Below are positions 19,286 to 26,748 of a DNA stretch of 64,000 nucleotides, in pieces; within the stretch, counting starts at the first letter, position 1, and each line of letters begins with the position of its first letter. The position numbers were made by a program, and so were the translations under genes. The notes below the pieces were generated by a model. That model saw nothing but the letters and a program-made list of their open reading frames with translations. It made no database searches and was not told where the DNA came from. This DNA is from a virus, in the IMG/VR virus record IMGVR_UViG_3300045135_002615, positions 62,001 to 126,000 of that record; one strand, 5' to 3'.

Positions 19286-19662
19286 ATGAAAATCCCATCC
19301 AACCTCCTGACGTTGGTTTTGTTTTGGAGTTCACGTTTTAACTCACGAGCAACTCTCTTAGGATTTGAGGCATAAGTGAGTTGCAACCAATCAACCCTGA
19401 TTGAAAATGAAGGGTCATTCCTACCAATGACTTCAACTTGCATATCAGCTTCTCTCCCCTGACTGTCAGTCAGCTCATATTTGACGTAGTAACCTCCGTG
19501 GGAATAAGAGTTCTTAAGGTTTATCTGCTCAACCTTATAACCTTCGTCCTCAAACACCTTCTCAATATCCTTTAAATATCTTAGGGGGTGTGCTTTTTTC
19601 TCAAGACGAGCGATACGGGATTCGAGGTGGGCGATTTTCTGACTGGCTGTTAGGTGTCTCAT
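19282..19662 (-). CDS. tagged protein with shared MRHLTASQ N-terminus (copy 2)
   Basis: This 126-residue protein begins MRHLTASQKIAHLE and RIARLEKKA, the same tag as at 14524, 21007 and 42954. The body is a small alpha/beta domain of about 100 residues (DIEKVFEDEGYKVEQINL; YVKYELTDSQG; FSIRVDWLQL) that I do not recognise. The start at 19662 rather than 19668 is chosen because AAAGGAGG abuts the earlier ATG and stands six bases from this one, and the tag genes all start at MRHLT. Its stop overlaps that of the convergent polymerase gene. It may be a packaged effector, by inference from the tag. Confidence 0.6.
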   Translation of the reverse strand: MRHLTASQKIAHLESRIARLEKKAHPLRYLKDIEKVFEDEGYKVEQINLKNSYSHGGYYVKYELTDSQGREADMQVEVIGRNDPSFSIRVDWLQLTYASNPKRVARELKRELQNKTNVRRLDGIFI

Positions 19663-19728
19663 GAACATCCTCCTTTAGATTGGTTATGACTTGGGTACGA
19701 TAAAAGAACTATCAAAGGAGTGGACAAC

Positions 19729-20259
19729 ATGAGACCTAACAAAGACCTATATATGGAGTGCAACGATCAAGGCACTCTATCAGCTAAAGACTTTGAGGAC
19801 ACCTTCTGCAAAGTCTGCAAGAATAGAGAGTGTGTACGCTCAGGGTGGGCTTTCAGCACATGGGATAAACGTATCCTTACCCAAGTAGACCGACTACTCG
19901 TCAACCCCAACATCGTTGATCAAAACGAGTCTATGGATTGGAGAGAGATCGCCAACTTCGAGGTCTTCCAAGAGCCTGAGAAGATTGAGGTGTGGGGTGG
20001 CTCTCCTCCTCCACAAGCTATCATCATATCAGAACCCCCTCCTCCCAAAGAAGAGACAAAATCTGAGCCCGTAGCCCCCCAAACACCCCCTCAAGAGCCA
20101 ACCTATGAGCCCTTGAACTCAAGCCCCCCCTCTTTCAACACTTCAAGCCATGAGATCATACTTGGGTCAGGTCCACTACCACCACCAACCCCTCAAGCAG
20201 ACCCTTGGGCAGTCACCAACACGGTGAAGGTTGGTGGTAAGTTCAAGATGGGAGGGTGA
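19729..20259 (+). CDS. unknown protein with proline-rich tail
   Basis: This encodes 176 residues. The N-terminal half contains CNDQGTLSAKDFEDTFC and CKVCKNRECVRSGW, a cluster of cysteines that could bind zinc or an iron-sulphur centre. The C-terminal half is disordered-looking and proline-rich (SPPPQAIIISEPPPPKEE, PPPTPQADPWA). The ATG at 19729 stands eight bases after AAAGGAG; the earlier in-frame GTG directly touches that site. It is the first of three closely spaced plus-strand genes that end at a terminator. Function unknown. Confidence 0.5.
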   Translation: MRPNKDLYMECNDQGTLSAKDFEDTFCKVCKNRECVRSGWAFSTWDKRILTQVDRLLVNPNIVDQNESMDWREIANFEVFQEPEKIEVWGGSPPPQAIIISEPPPPKEETKSEPVAPQTPPQEPTYEPLNSSPPSFNTSSHEIILGSGPLPPPTPQADPWAVTNTVKVGGKFKMGG

Positions 20260-20260
20260 T

Positions 20261-20620
20261 ATGTCTTATAGGAGACCTGTCACACCTTCATCCGTCTTAC
20301 CGCCTGACTTAATACGGGGGTATTACAACCGAGACGAACAAGCTATGTTAGAGGTCAGGTCATGGGTAGACAGGAATGGACTGATACTTCTTTTCACCTT
20401 TGGTAAGGTTAGGGGTGATGAGAGAGTTATCGTTGATGAACAAGGGGGCATCTATGTCGAGTGGGAGGCTCTACCTAAGAAGAAGGACTTATGTAGATGG
20501 CTTGGTGACATCTCAGTAGATACCTTGAGAGAAGCACTCACTCAAGAGTGGACTCGCAAACAGATGTTTGACGAGATAATTAAGACACCAATTACTGCAC
20601 CCAATGGTATAAGGGGTTGA
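20261..20620 (+). CDS. unknown 119-residue protein
   Basis: The start at 20261 follows the previous stop by one base (TGATATG) and has GGGAGG upstream. The protein (MSYRRPVTPSSVLPPDL...) has a short Pro-rich N-terminus, then a compact domain with YYNRDEQAMLEVRSWVDRNG and a beta-like LILLFTFGKVRG. No family is recognised. It lies between a cysteine-cluster protein and the histone H1-like protein and is probably co-transcribed with both. Confidence 0.5.
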   Translation: MSYRRPVTPSSVLPPDLIRGYYNRDEQAMLEVRSWVDRNGLILLFTFGKVRGDERVIVDEQGGIYVEWEALPKKKDLCRWLGDISVDTLREALTQEWTRKQMFDEIIKTPITAPNGIRG

Positions 20621-20661
20621 GGGACTTGATCCCACTAACCCATTCATTTAGGAGTAATGCC

Positions 20662-20853
20662 ATGAGCATTCAGACTCGTATCGCAGCACTTAAGGATGTC
20701 ATCGCCGCACTTGAGGCAGACGCAATCAAGACCGACAATGGTAACAAGTCAGCGGGCACTCGTGTCCGTAAGGCACTCCAAGAGGTTGTCAACACCTCTA
20801 AGGAGATCCGCAAGGAGGTTCTTGAGGCACGCAATGAGGAGAACGCTAACTAA
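20662..20853 (+). CDS. small histone H1-like (Hc1-type) protein
   Basis: These 63 residues (MSIQTRIAALKDVIAALEAD, then GNKSAGTRVRKALQEV and KEIRKEVLEA) follow the helical pattern of the Hc1/histone H1-like N-terminal domain of bacteria and some phages, including the conserved GNKxAGxRVRKAL stretch. Such proteins bind or condense DNA or act as architectural proteins. The lysine-rich tail of full-length Hc1 is missing, so only the helical part is present. TTAGGAG lies seven bases before the ATG, and a strong terminator follows the stop, which suggests high expression. The family call is by eye. Confidence 0.55.
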   Translation: MSIQTRIAALKDVIAALEADAIKTDNGNKSAGTRVRKALQEVVNTSKEIRKEVLEARNEENAN

Positions 20854-20883
20854 GAGTTAGCTCTTCTTCCTTAAGAAGCTGTT

Positions 20884-20925
20884 AAAGCCCCGCTACTCTC
20901 AACACAGAGGTGGCGGGGCTTTTTT
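20884..20925 (+). terminator. Rho-independent terminator
   Basis: AAAGCCCCGC (20884-20893) pairs perfectly with GCGGGGCTTT (20913-20922), with further pairing inside the loop, and runs into T residues to 20925. It ends the three-gene plus-strand unit that includes the histone-like gene. Confidence 0.9.
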
Positions 20926-21006
20926 ATGGTCGTTTAAGGATGGCTATGCAGTGATAGTTACTTTATATCTCCACCTCAACCAACACAACCCATAAAGGAG
21001 ATGTCC

Positions 21007-21891
21007 ATGAGACACCTAACAGCTAGTCAGAAAATCGCTCAGCTTGAAAACCGTATCGCCCACCTAGAGAAGCAAGCCTTCCTAGAAGGCATCCAACAAA
21101 AAGTCTCAGCTTGGATTGAAGCCAAGCTACCCTATAAGAGAGAAGTGAAGAAGGCAGTTCTTTCTGAGTACTCTATCAGGGACATGAAGAGTGCTGAAAA
21201 AGCAGCTAAATATGTGGTGAGGGATCTTAAAGATCCTCATCACATGACCGCCCTCAGCATGATTGTGAAGTCCGAGTCTACGTTCAAGGGTCGAGTGGAG
21301 ATGGCTCTCAATATTAAGAATCACCCTGAGATGTTTGAGGGGCGTACAGCGTCAGCGTTTGCTGTTGCCGCGTTGAGCGTAACAGCGTTACTTGTGGGTG
21401 TTGTTTGGACCTCGATTAAGCAGGTGTTCCGCCTTGCGTCACACAATAAGCAAGGCGGAATTCCCGTGATCGTGGGTGTCATCATCTCCATTTTGGGAGG
21501 TGTCGCTTTTCATGAGCTTCTTCTGACTCCTGAGAAAAAAACAAAAGAGATTGGGCACGCCATCTCAAGGGGTTTGATCGGTGAGCTCCCCGGAATTAAA
21601 TCAATAGAGAAGGTCTCAGAGAACATGGATGAGGTGGTCATAAAACTTGAGATTGCAGACACAGCAATGAAATACCCTACCGACATAGCTACTTTTTATC
21701 TCACCTTTGATACAACAAAGGATTATGTTTTCGTTGAAAACAGCTACATCAACGGGATAGCAGGGACATATGAAAATGTTTTAAAGAAGCTAGAGTCTCC
21801 AAGAGTTGAGGCTGAGTTGAGAGAAAAAATTAAGATTTGGGAAGATGACGATATTTTTCTTGGGCGAGATGACGATGACATGTCCATATAG
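21007..21891 (+). CDS. tagged membrane protein with shared MRHLTASQ N-terminus (copy 3)
   Basis: The 294-residue protein begins MRHLTASQKIAQLE and RIAHLEKQAF. After a charged helical region come two membrane segments at about 115-137 (AFAVAALSVTALLVGVVW) and 152-174 (GIPVIVGVIISILGGVAF). A soluble C-terminal domain ends in an acidic tail (WEDDDIF, DDDDMSI). AAAGGAG touches an upstream in-frame ATG and stands six bases from the ATG at 21007, matching the start of the other tag genes. The combination of tag and membrane segments suggests a protein carried in the virion and delivered to the host membrane, an inference to be tested. Confidence 0.65.
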   Translation: MRHLTASQKIAQLENRIAHLEKQAFLEGIQQKVSAWIEAKLPYKREVKKAVLSEYSIRDMKSAEKAAKYVVRDLKDPHHMTALSMIVKSESTFKGRVEMALNIKNHPEMFEGRTASAFAVAALSVTALLVGVVWTSIKQVFRLASHNKQGGIPVIVGVIISILGGVAFHELLLTPEKKTKEIGHAISRGLIGELPGIKSIEKVSENMDEVVIKLEIADTAMKYPTDIATFYLTFDTTKDYVFVENSYINGIAGTYENVLKKLESPRVEAELREKIKIWEDDDIFLGRDDDDMSI

Positions 21892-21900
21892 TATGAGAAC

Positions 21901-22449
21901 TTAATAGGTCGCCTTGTCCAGTGAGTCCTCTAGACTCTTCATTGAGAACCCGTACTCTCCATACAAGCGATGGAGCTCCATCACACCTGCTTCAGTAGGT
22001 GCAACTAGGTGTGATGAGTCCATGCCAAACACATGAGCTCTCACAAAGGTGTTATCTTTTTGGCAGATGTCCATTAAGGTACACCATCCTTGTTGGGCAG
22101 GTTGTACATCCCAATGGTTCACTTCATAGAGTACACCCTGTACTACATTTTCAAAGCGGCTTGGTGTGATTGAAGCCACCCCCACCTTATTAGAGGGGTC
22201 TGTAAAGATCAGACGATAACCTCGGATACTGCCTTGACCTTTCACCCTTGCAGAGGGGTACTTAGCTATCATTGTAGTGGGGTTCATATCGAGTCCGTAT
22301 GCGAAGATAAGTGCTTTCATAGTTGTATTCTTTCGTATGTGTTCGCCCGTCCAACCTGAACAGGTTTGGTTGGGTCTTGTAAGGCATTGAGCCCCCCTCG
22401 ACTTTGAAAGCTGCCTACCGCAGTATTTACAGACGTAGTCGGGCTCCAT
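21901..22449 (-). CDS. zinc-ribbon plus gamma-glutamylcyclotransferase-fold protein
   Basis: This encodes 182 residues from the ATG at 22449. Four cysteines (C7, C10, C22, C30: CKYCG, QCLTRPNQTC) form a zinc-ribbon-like head. From residue 44 the sequence MKALIFAYGLDM has the FAYG glycine loop of the gamma-glutamylcyclotransferase/AIG2-like fold, with later YEVNHWDV and HRLYGEYGF segments. These enzymes release 5-oxoproline from gamma-glutamyl compounds, but the fold also has non-enzymatic members, and I cannot place the catalytic Glu with certainty. The ATG overlaps the FmdB-like stop (TAATG). An internal start at 22320 (MKALIF) would give the domain alone and is an alternative product. Confidence 0.65.
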   Translation of the reverse strand: MEPDYVCKYCGRQLSKSRGAQCLTRPNQTCSGWTGEHIRKNTTMKALIFAYGLDMNPTTMIAKYPSARVKGQGSIRGYRLIFTDPSNKVGVASITPSRFENVVQGVLYEVNHWDVQPAQQGWCTLMDICQKDNTFVRAHVFGMDSSHLVAPTEAGVMELHRLYGEYGFSMKSLEDSLDKATY

Positions 22450-22628
22450 TAATACCCGCCTGTATTGAACCAACCAGGACCTTTAAGGACGAAGCTCGTC
22501 CCACCGACTTGTCTCTCGGTGGGACCTTCACACTTCTTGCATGGAGGGAGAGGGTCTTCAAACTTCTGCATCTTAGTTGTGACTTCTTTACATTCAGGGT
22601 TTTTACACTCGAAGTTATAGATAGGCAT
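22449..22628 (-). CDS. FmdB-family zinc-ribbon protein
   Basis: This 59-residue protein begins MPIYNFECKN and has C8, C13, C30 and C33 in the FmdB zinc-ribbon arrangement, then the family ending TSFVLKGPGWF. FmdB-like proteins are short putative regulators found in bacteria and many phages; their molecular role is mostly unknown. It sits three bases after the gene at 22632 and overlaps the next gene by one base, so it belongs to a three-gene minus-strand unit. The following gene also starts with a zinc ribbon. It is below the length usually listed by automatic ORF calling. Confidence 0.8.
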   Translation of the reverse strand: MPIYNFECKNPECKEVTTKMQKFEDPLPPCKKCEGPTERQVGGTSFVLKGPGWFNTGGY

Positions 22629-22631
22629 AGG

Positions 22632-22877
22632 TCATTGTCCTTTCTTTTTGTTGGTGGTGTCTCCACGCACTTTGCTTTGACGCTCCTCACGAGCTTTATT
22701 TTGGAGGGTGTTAAGGAGAGCTTGTAGGTCACGCCTGATCTTTTTAGCCATCATGTGTACATCTTCATCTGCCCATCCATCAGGGTCACGATTGCAACAA
22801 GAGATGATTGAGTTGATGTTGTCTAAGCAAGAGCCCGCTTTATCCATAGCGGAGCGAGCTGATCTGAGTGGTCTCAT
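22632..22877 (-). CDS. unknown small helical protein
   Basis: These 81 residues (MRPLRSARSAMDKAGS...) are helical and end in a basic tail (RQSKVRGDTTNKKKGQ). A pair CC near the centre and DPDGWADEDVH stand out but do not match a family I know. The start at 22877 has AAGGAG seven bases upstream. It leads a compact unit with the FmdB-like and cyclotransferase-fold genes. Confidence 0.5.
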   Translation of the reverse strand: MRPLRSARSAMDKAGSCLDNINSIISCCNRDPDGWADEDVHMMAKKIRRDLQALLNTLQNKAREERQSKVRGDTTNKKKGQ

Positions 22878-22961
22878 AGGTTTTTCTCCTTCATGGGTGT
22901 TATACCGATAGATCATTTATGGGTCAATGTGAGTTGAACTCATCGTGCTGGAGCATATCAG

Positions 22962-24422
22962 ATGGCAAGAACTGACTCCGAGAAAAGAGACATCTACAAG
23001 AAGTGGCATGAGCTGATCAACATGAGTGAAACGGCTCTTAAGTCATGGGCAGAAGATGATGACAGGCTTCTTGCGTCTATCAATAGGCAAGAGGCAAAGT
23101 CTGAAGGGGGTATCCAATCGGGCTATGATTCCTTCCATCGCATAAAAAGGCGTAAAAAAAAGCCTTTTAAGGAATGGTCGGACTCGGATTTCGATAATGC
23201 TAATCAAGAGATAGGCTTCAACTCACGGATGCTAGGAGGCACCCCTGGGAAACCTGTGTCCAATTCAGGGCGATCTAAATGGGAGATCAGTCTTAGGAAT
23301 TGGGGACACGATCCTTCGTTGAAGTCAAGCCCCGCACATAATAAATGGAAGTCATGGAAGAAGAAGCAAGAGGAAACCAACATGAAGAAGTCACACCAAG
23401 TCCGCGTCCTGAAGAGGGCGATTATAGCCACGAGAAACCGCCCTGACCTAGCCCCACAGAGGGAGGAGTACATCCGCCTTTTGAAAGCTCATAATAGCAG
23501 GGTAGCTTCGGGTGACCCTAATAAAGAGTTAGAGAAGCCAGCTAAGAAGCTTGGTTTGTCTAGGAAAGATATGTACGAGGCATGGCTTCCACTTTTAAAA
23601 AAAGTATCGGGTCTTATCAAGCCTGAGTATCAGGTTCAGATTTCCAAGTTCATTTCGAGTTATGGTCTTTTGGGATTCTTCAATGGGCTCTACAAGGACA
23701 CCATGAAGGGTACAATCAAGCCCTCAAATCCCGTTGAAAAATTCCTTGCCTCGATCTTCAAAGGCTTGAGTATCTCAAAGACCGCCGAGATGACCATCCG
23801 TGTCCTCCAAGCGGAGTCCTTGGATGATATTGCCGAGGTCGGTAGAGCACAAGGTCGGGATATGTTGGGAGAGTGGGGTCTAGGAGACGCTAAACTCAAA
23901 AAGCGTATGTATGAGAATAAAGTGGGACGTAACGTCACTTGGGAGGAGTTCGCTGAACAAGTCGAAGATAAAAGGTTGTACACCATGTTGGTGAAGTATC
24001 TAACCTATATTGAGGATTCTAAAATCTTTGGGGTTAAGCTCTTGTTCACCATTGTCAAAGGTGCAGGTGTTGCTTGGTTATTAGGAGGCACTCTCGCAGG
24101 GATTACTTTCGGCGTGGTTGCATTCCTTAAGTTCATTTTTGCTTTGGCGGTGTGCTTCGGTTGGCGTAATGCAGCTCAGTTTCTTCGTAAGACAGGGATT
24201 ATGCTCACCGCACTCGCCCCTTCAGTGCTCATAGACCTTGGGAGGGTCTTAGGACTCCCGTTTGATATATTCCATGGCATTGTAAACAAAGTGAGTCAAG
24301 CCACAGATGCCGTCGTTAACTTCTTCTCGAAGAAGGCGGTACAAGAAATCCGTATGCTACTTAGAGAGGACATGGACTTCCGCAGGGAGTTCTTGATCAC
24401 TCAAAAACGCAGACACATCTAA
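22962..24422 (+). CDS. two-domain protein: phage-type N-domain and C-terminal membrane region
   Basis: The 486-residue protein has an N-terminal region (1-140) with conserved-looking blocks: YKKWHELINMSETAL, a KRRKKK basic stretch, GFNSRMLGG and SLRNWGHDPS. I believe I have seen this pattern in other phage proteins of unknown function but cannot name it. A central helical part follows (about 140-355), including HNSRVASGD. About 360-410 is hydrophobic (LLFTIVKGAGVAWLLGG, FGVVAFLKFIFALAVCF), predicting two membrane segments, followed by an amphipathic C-terminus. GGAG lies eight bases before the ATG. A short palindrome, TGAGTTGAACTCA, occurs upstream. Possibly an ejected membrane protein. Confidence 0.55.
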   Translation: MARTDSEKRDIYKKWHELINMSETALKSWAEDDDRLLASINRQEAKSEGGIQSGYDSFHRIKRRKKKPFKEWSDSDFDNANQEIGFNSRMLGGTPGKPVSNSGRSKWEISLRNWGHDPSLKSSPAHNKWKSWKKKQEETNMKKSHQVRVLKRAIIATRNRPDLAPQREEYIRLLKAHNSRVASGDPNKELEKPAKKLGLSRKDMYEAWLPLLKKVSGLIKPEYQVQISKFISSYGLLGFFNGLYKDTMKGTIKPSNPVEKFLASIFKGLSISKTAEMTIRVLQAESLDDIAEVGRAQGRDMLGEWGLGDAKLKKRMYENKVGRNVTWEEFAEQVEDKRLYTMLVKYLTYIEDSKIFGVKLLFTIVKGAGVAWLLGGTLAGITFGVVAFLKFIFALAVCFGWRNAAQFLRKTGIMLTALAPSVLIDLGRVLGLPFDIFHGIVNKVSQATDAVVNFFSKKAVQEIRMLLREDMDFRREFLITQKRRHI

Positions 24423-24440
24423 TAATCTTTTAATAAGAGC

Positions 24441-24471
24441 ACCCCTCTCGGAGCACCAATCTGAGAGGGGT
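24441..24471 (+). promoter_or_regulatory. 9-bp hairpin covering the ribosome site of the Ntn/GGCT gene
   Basis: ACCCCTCTC (24441-24449) and GAGAGGGGT (24463-24471) pair perfectly with a 13-base loop. The 3' arm holds the AGAGG ribosome site ten bases before the ATG at 24479. No U-tract follows, so the element looks more like a translation control or processing hairpin than a terminator, although it does lie between two genes. Confidence 0.55.
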
Positions 24472-24478
24472 CTGTTAT

Positions 24479-25879
24479 ATGGATAAGAAAGCATGTGTCA
24501 TAGGGGTCACCCATATCAATGGGAAGAAGTACATCTTTAAAAACAGGGACAGGAACTATATCCCTGAGATTAAAGTCTATCATGTGCTGAGCGAGAATGG
24601 TACAGAGATACTCTACTTCAAAGACGAGATATCAGGGTGGGTTGAAGGGATCAATGAGCACGGCATCGTAGTAGCTAATGCCGCCCTCATGGTCTTGGAA
24701 GATGAAAAGGCGGGGCTTAAGAAGGGTAAGAAGGTTAGATTCTCTAAAGATGCTCACCGTATGATCTATGCACTCGACACCAACTCATTGATGGAAGCCC
24801 TACATAGGGTCACCCACTTCAAAACAGGAGTCAAGGGTCATACAACAGTGTCCAACGCTGAACACACCTACGTCATCGAGCGTACAAGTAAACATGATCC
24901 AAAGGTCGAGCTCGTCAATGAACCCCACTTCGTAAGAACCAATCATGGCGTCCACTACCCAGATGCAGGTTATCAAGTAGGTGCTGATAAAGAGTCCTCA
25001 CACACCCGTTATGAGACCGCTATGTCGGTTATGGAGTCAAGGAATAGAAGCCCTTACGACATCGTCAAGAAGTTCTTTAACAAGAGATTGAAAGATGTAC
25101 CCAATCCCAATAATGTAGTCCGTAAGACGGACAATATGTTCACCTCTAATCAGTTCATATTTGAACCCGCTAAGAGGAGGATGAATATGATATTGATCGA
25201 GGACGATTGCGTATTCCTCGGATACGAAAAGCACTTCTCTAAACCCGCTAAGTGCTCCTTCTCTGTGCGTAAAGTCAAGCCTGGTAAAGACGGGAAAGCC
25301 ATGCTTGAAAAGATTGAAGCAAAGCCCATCCAAGTAACACTCCCACCCCCTAATGAGAACGTACTTAGAGTCTTTGCGTATGGCTCGCTCATGTATGAGC
25401 CTGAGCTACCTGATCTAATCTGCGGTCAGAAGGTCTGTCACTTGAACGGTATGAGGCGTGTCTTTAATATTTACTCTCCATCAAGGAAGCATTCAGTCTT
25501 GGGTACTTGCCCTGGCGGTGCCATGCAGGGACTACTCCTTGAGTACCCTATCGAGAACGCTGAAGAAGTCATCAAGGCTCTTGATAAGCGTGAAGGGTTT
25601 AAGGAAGGTGACTCAAACAGCCTATACTTGAGAGAAGTTCGTAGAGCTTACTCCACCGAACACCCTCAAGGTGTTCCTTGTATCGTATACATCACTAATG
25701 AAGAACATGACTCATATGTTGGTCCTCGTGACGATCTGATTCAAGAGACAGTAGAATCTGAAGACCTGCAAGGATACCTAAGAGGTTGTTCAAGGTCGAT
25801 GACAAGCCATGGTGTTGAGGACAAGTACCTTGATCGAATCATACTCAAACTGAAGGAAGACCATAAGGTAAGGATATGA
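24479..25879 (+). CDS. Ntn-hydrolase-like domain fused to gamma-glutamylcyclotransferase domain
   Basis: The 466 residues contain two enzymatic folds. The N-terminal part (1-about 285) resembles the acyl-transferase/penicillin acylase-like Ntn hydrolases: a Cys at position 6 as possible nucleophile, NRDR at 22-25, and the GWVEGINEHGIVVANAAL stretch at about 55-72. If C6 is the nucleophile, five residues must be removed first. The C-terminal part (about 297-466) begins VFAYGSLMYEPELP, the glycine loop of ChaC/gamma-glutamylcyclotransferases, with LDKREGF at about 367 supplying the likely catalytic Glu. Both folds act on amide bonds of small peptides or amines, so a two-step hydrolysis of a gamma-glutamyl compound is plausible; the substrate is unknown. 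Its stop overlaps the next start (ATGA). Confidence 0.75.
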   Translation: MDKKACVIGVTHINGKKYIFKNRDRNYIPEIKVYHVLSENGTEILYFKDEISGWVEGINEHGIVVANAALMVLEDEKAGLKKGKKVRFSKDAHRMIYALDTNSLMEALHRVTHFKTGVKGHTTVSNAEHTYVIERTSKHDPKVELVNEPHFVRTNHGVHYPDAGYQVGADKESSHTRYETAMSVMESRNRSPYDIVKKFFNKRLKDVPNPNNVVRKTDNMFTSNQFIFEPAKRRMNMILIEDDCVFLGYEKHFSKPAKCSFSVRKVKPGKDGKAMLEKIEAKPIQVTLPPPNENVLRVFAYGSLMYEPELPDLICGQKVCHLNGMRRVFNIYSPSRKHSVLGTCPGGAMQGLLLEYPIENAEEVIKALDKREGFKEGDSNSLYLREVRRAYSTEHPQGVPCIVYITNEEHDSYVGPRDDLIQETVESEDLQGYLRGCSRSMTSHGVEDKYLDRIILKLKEDHKVRI

Positions 25880-26388
25880 TACAACTCCTCGCTAAGTTGT
25901 TAGGGATTAGAGAGGTCATCGTACCTTCTCCCATCTTCCACCACCATGTAGATGAGCCCCGTAAGTCAGGTCATACATTCTCAACCACCATTGAAGATAC
26001 ATACATGGAGTGGGACGTTGAGACCCTGTGGACACATAGCGAGAGCCTACCTGTTACCCAATGGGAGATACCCGACAGCTTCCTTGAAGAATGGAACTGG
26101 GGGTCAGATCACCCTTCTGAGCATATTGAGAGATGTCTTGAAGCCGACCTCTGTTATCCCATTCTCGTATGGGATGGGATCATCGTAGATGGCTGCCACC
26201 GAGCGGTCAAGTCTATTGCTCTAGGGTTTTCAACGATACCTTGTAAGGTCATTAACACCATGCCTCCCACCAATCACGACATCCATCCCCATGAGGAAGA
26301 GGAAAGCACGGGTAAGTGGACCCACGATGACATGGTTAAGATTTTAAGGGTTGTCTTAGATCAAACCCTCACCCCAAAAGATAAGTAG
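25876..26388 (+). CDS. ParB/Srx-like domain protein
   Basis: The 170 residues carry the ParB-like nuclease fold signature at about 94-115: YPILVWDGIIVDGCHRAVKS, with D105-G106-C107-H108-R109 matching the conserved G-x-H-R nucleotide-binding loop. A proposed strand-helix (PVTQWEIPDSFLEEWNW) precedes it. Members bind or hydrolyse CTP/ATP or act as phosphotransferases; this one lacks a DNA-binding helix-turn-helix. It overlaps the Ntn/cyclotransferase gene by four bases, so the two are probably co-translated and may act together. The last 33 bases overlap a convergent gene. Confidence 0.65.
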   Translation: MIQLLAKLLGIREVIVPSPIFHHHVDEPRKSGHTFSTTIEDTYMEWDVETLWTHSESLPVTQWEIPDSFLEEWNWGSDHPSEHIERCLEADLCYPILVWDGIIVDGCHRAVKSIALGFSTIPCKVINTMPPTNHDIHPHEEEESTGKWTHDDMVKILRVVLDQTLTPKDK

Positions 26389-26748
26389 GGGTTTGTCCCC
26401 CTTGCGGGAGATGCGGTACTCTGAGACATTGTGGATGGTGAAGCTAACCTTCCCGGACTTGTCTTTTAGAACCACTCCCTCCAAGAGAGTCAACTCACCT
26501 TCAATCAAGTAGGCTTTCTCTACCTCAACCTTGATTGAGGTGATGACCCTGTGTCTATCTCGATTGAAGGTAATTAGGTAAGTTGTATCCTTGGTTGTGA
26601 CCATATCCAAGAGTACCTCAACTTGACCGCCTTTACGGGTTAAGGTAGCCCCTTTGATCTGATTATAAGAAGGATCGAGGCAGCCCTCTACAGGGCTTGC
26701 CATACAAGGTGTGTTAAGCACCATCAACATTAAAAGAGCTCTGATCAT
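26356..26748 (-). CDS. small exported protein with signal peptide
   Basis: These 130 residues start MIRALLMLMVLNTPCMASPV, a typical short signal peptide with likely cleavage after CMA. The mature part is beta-rich (GQVEVLLDMVTTKDTTYLITF; AYLIEGELTLLEGVVL). No family is recognised. Its ATG at 26748 overlaps the SANT-like gene's stop (ATGA) and GGAG lies eight bases upstream. Phages use small periplasmic proteins for exclusion of other phages or for lysis control; here that is only a possibility. The 3' end overlaps the ParB-like gene on the other strand. Confidence 0.55.
   Translation of the reverse strand: MIRALLMLMVLNTPCMASPVEGCLDPSYNQIKGATLTRKGGQVEVLLDMVTTKDTTYLITFNRDRHRVITSIKVEVEKAYLIEGELTLLEGVVLKDKSGKVSFTIHNVSEYRISRKGDKPLLIFWGEGLI

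Noticed and set aside
22427-22732. Minus-strand 101-codon frame across the FmdB-like region
   Set aside because: It lies in another frame than the FmdB-like gene, whose cysteine pattern, ribosome spacing and start/stop overlap are convincing.
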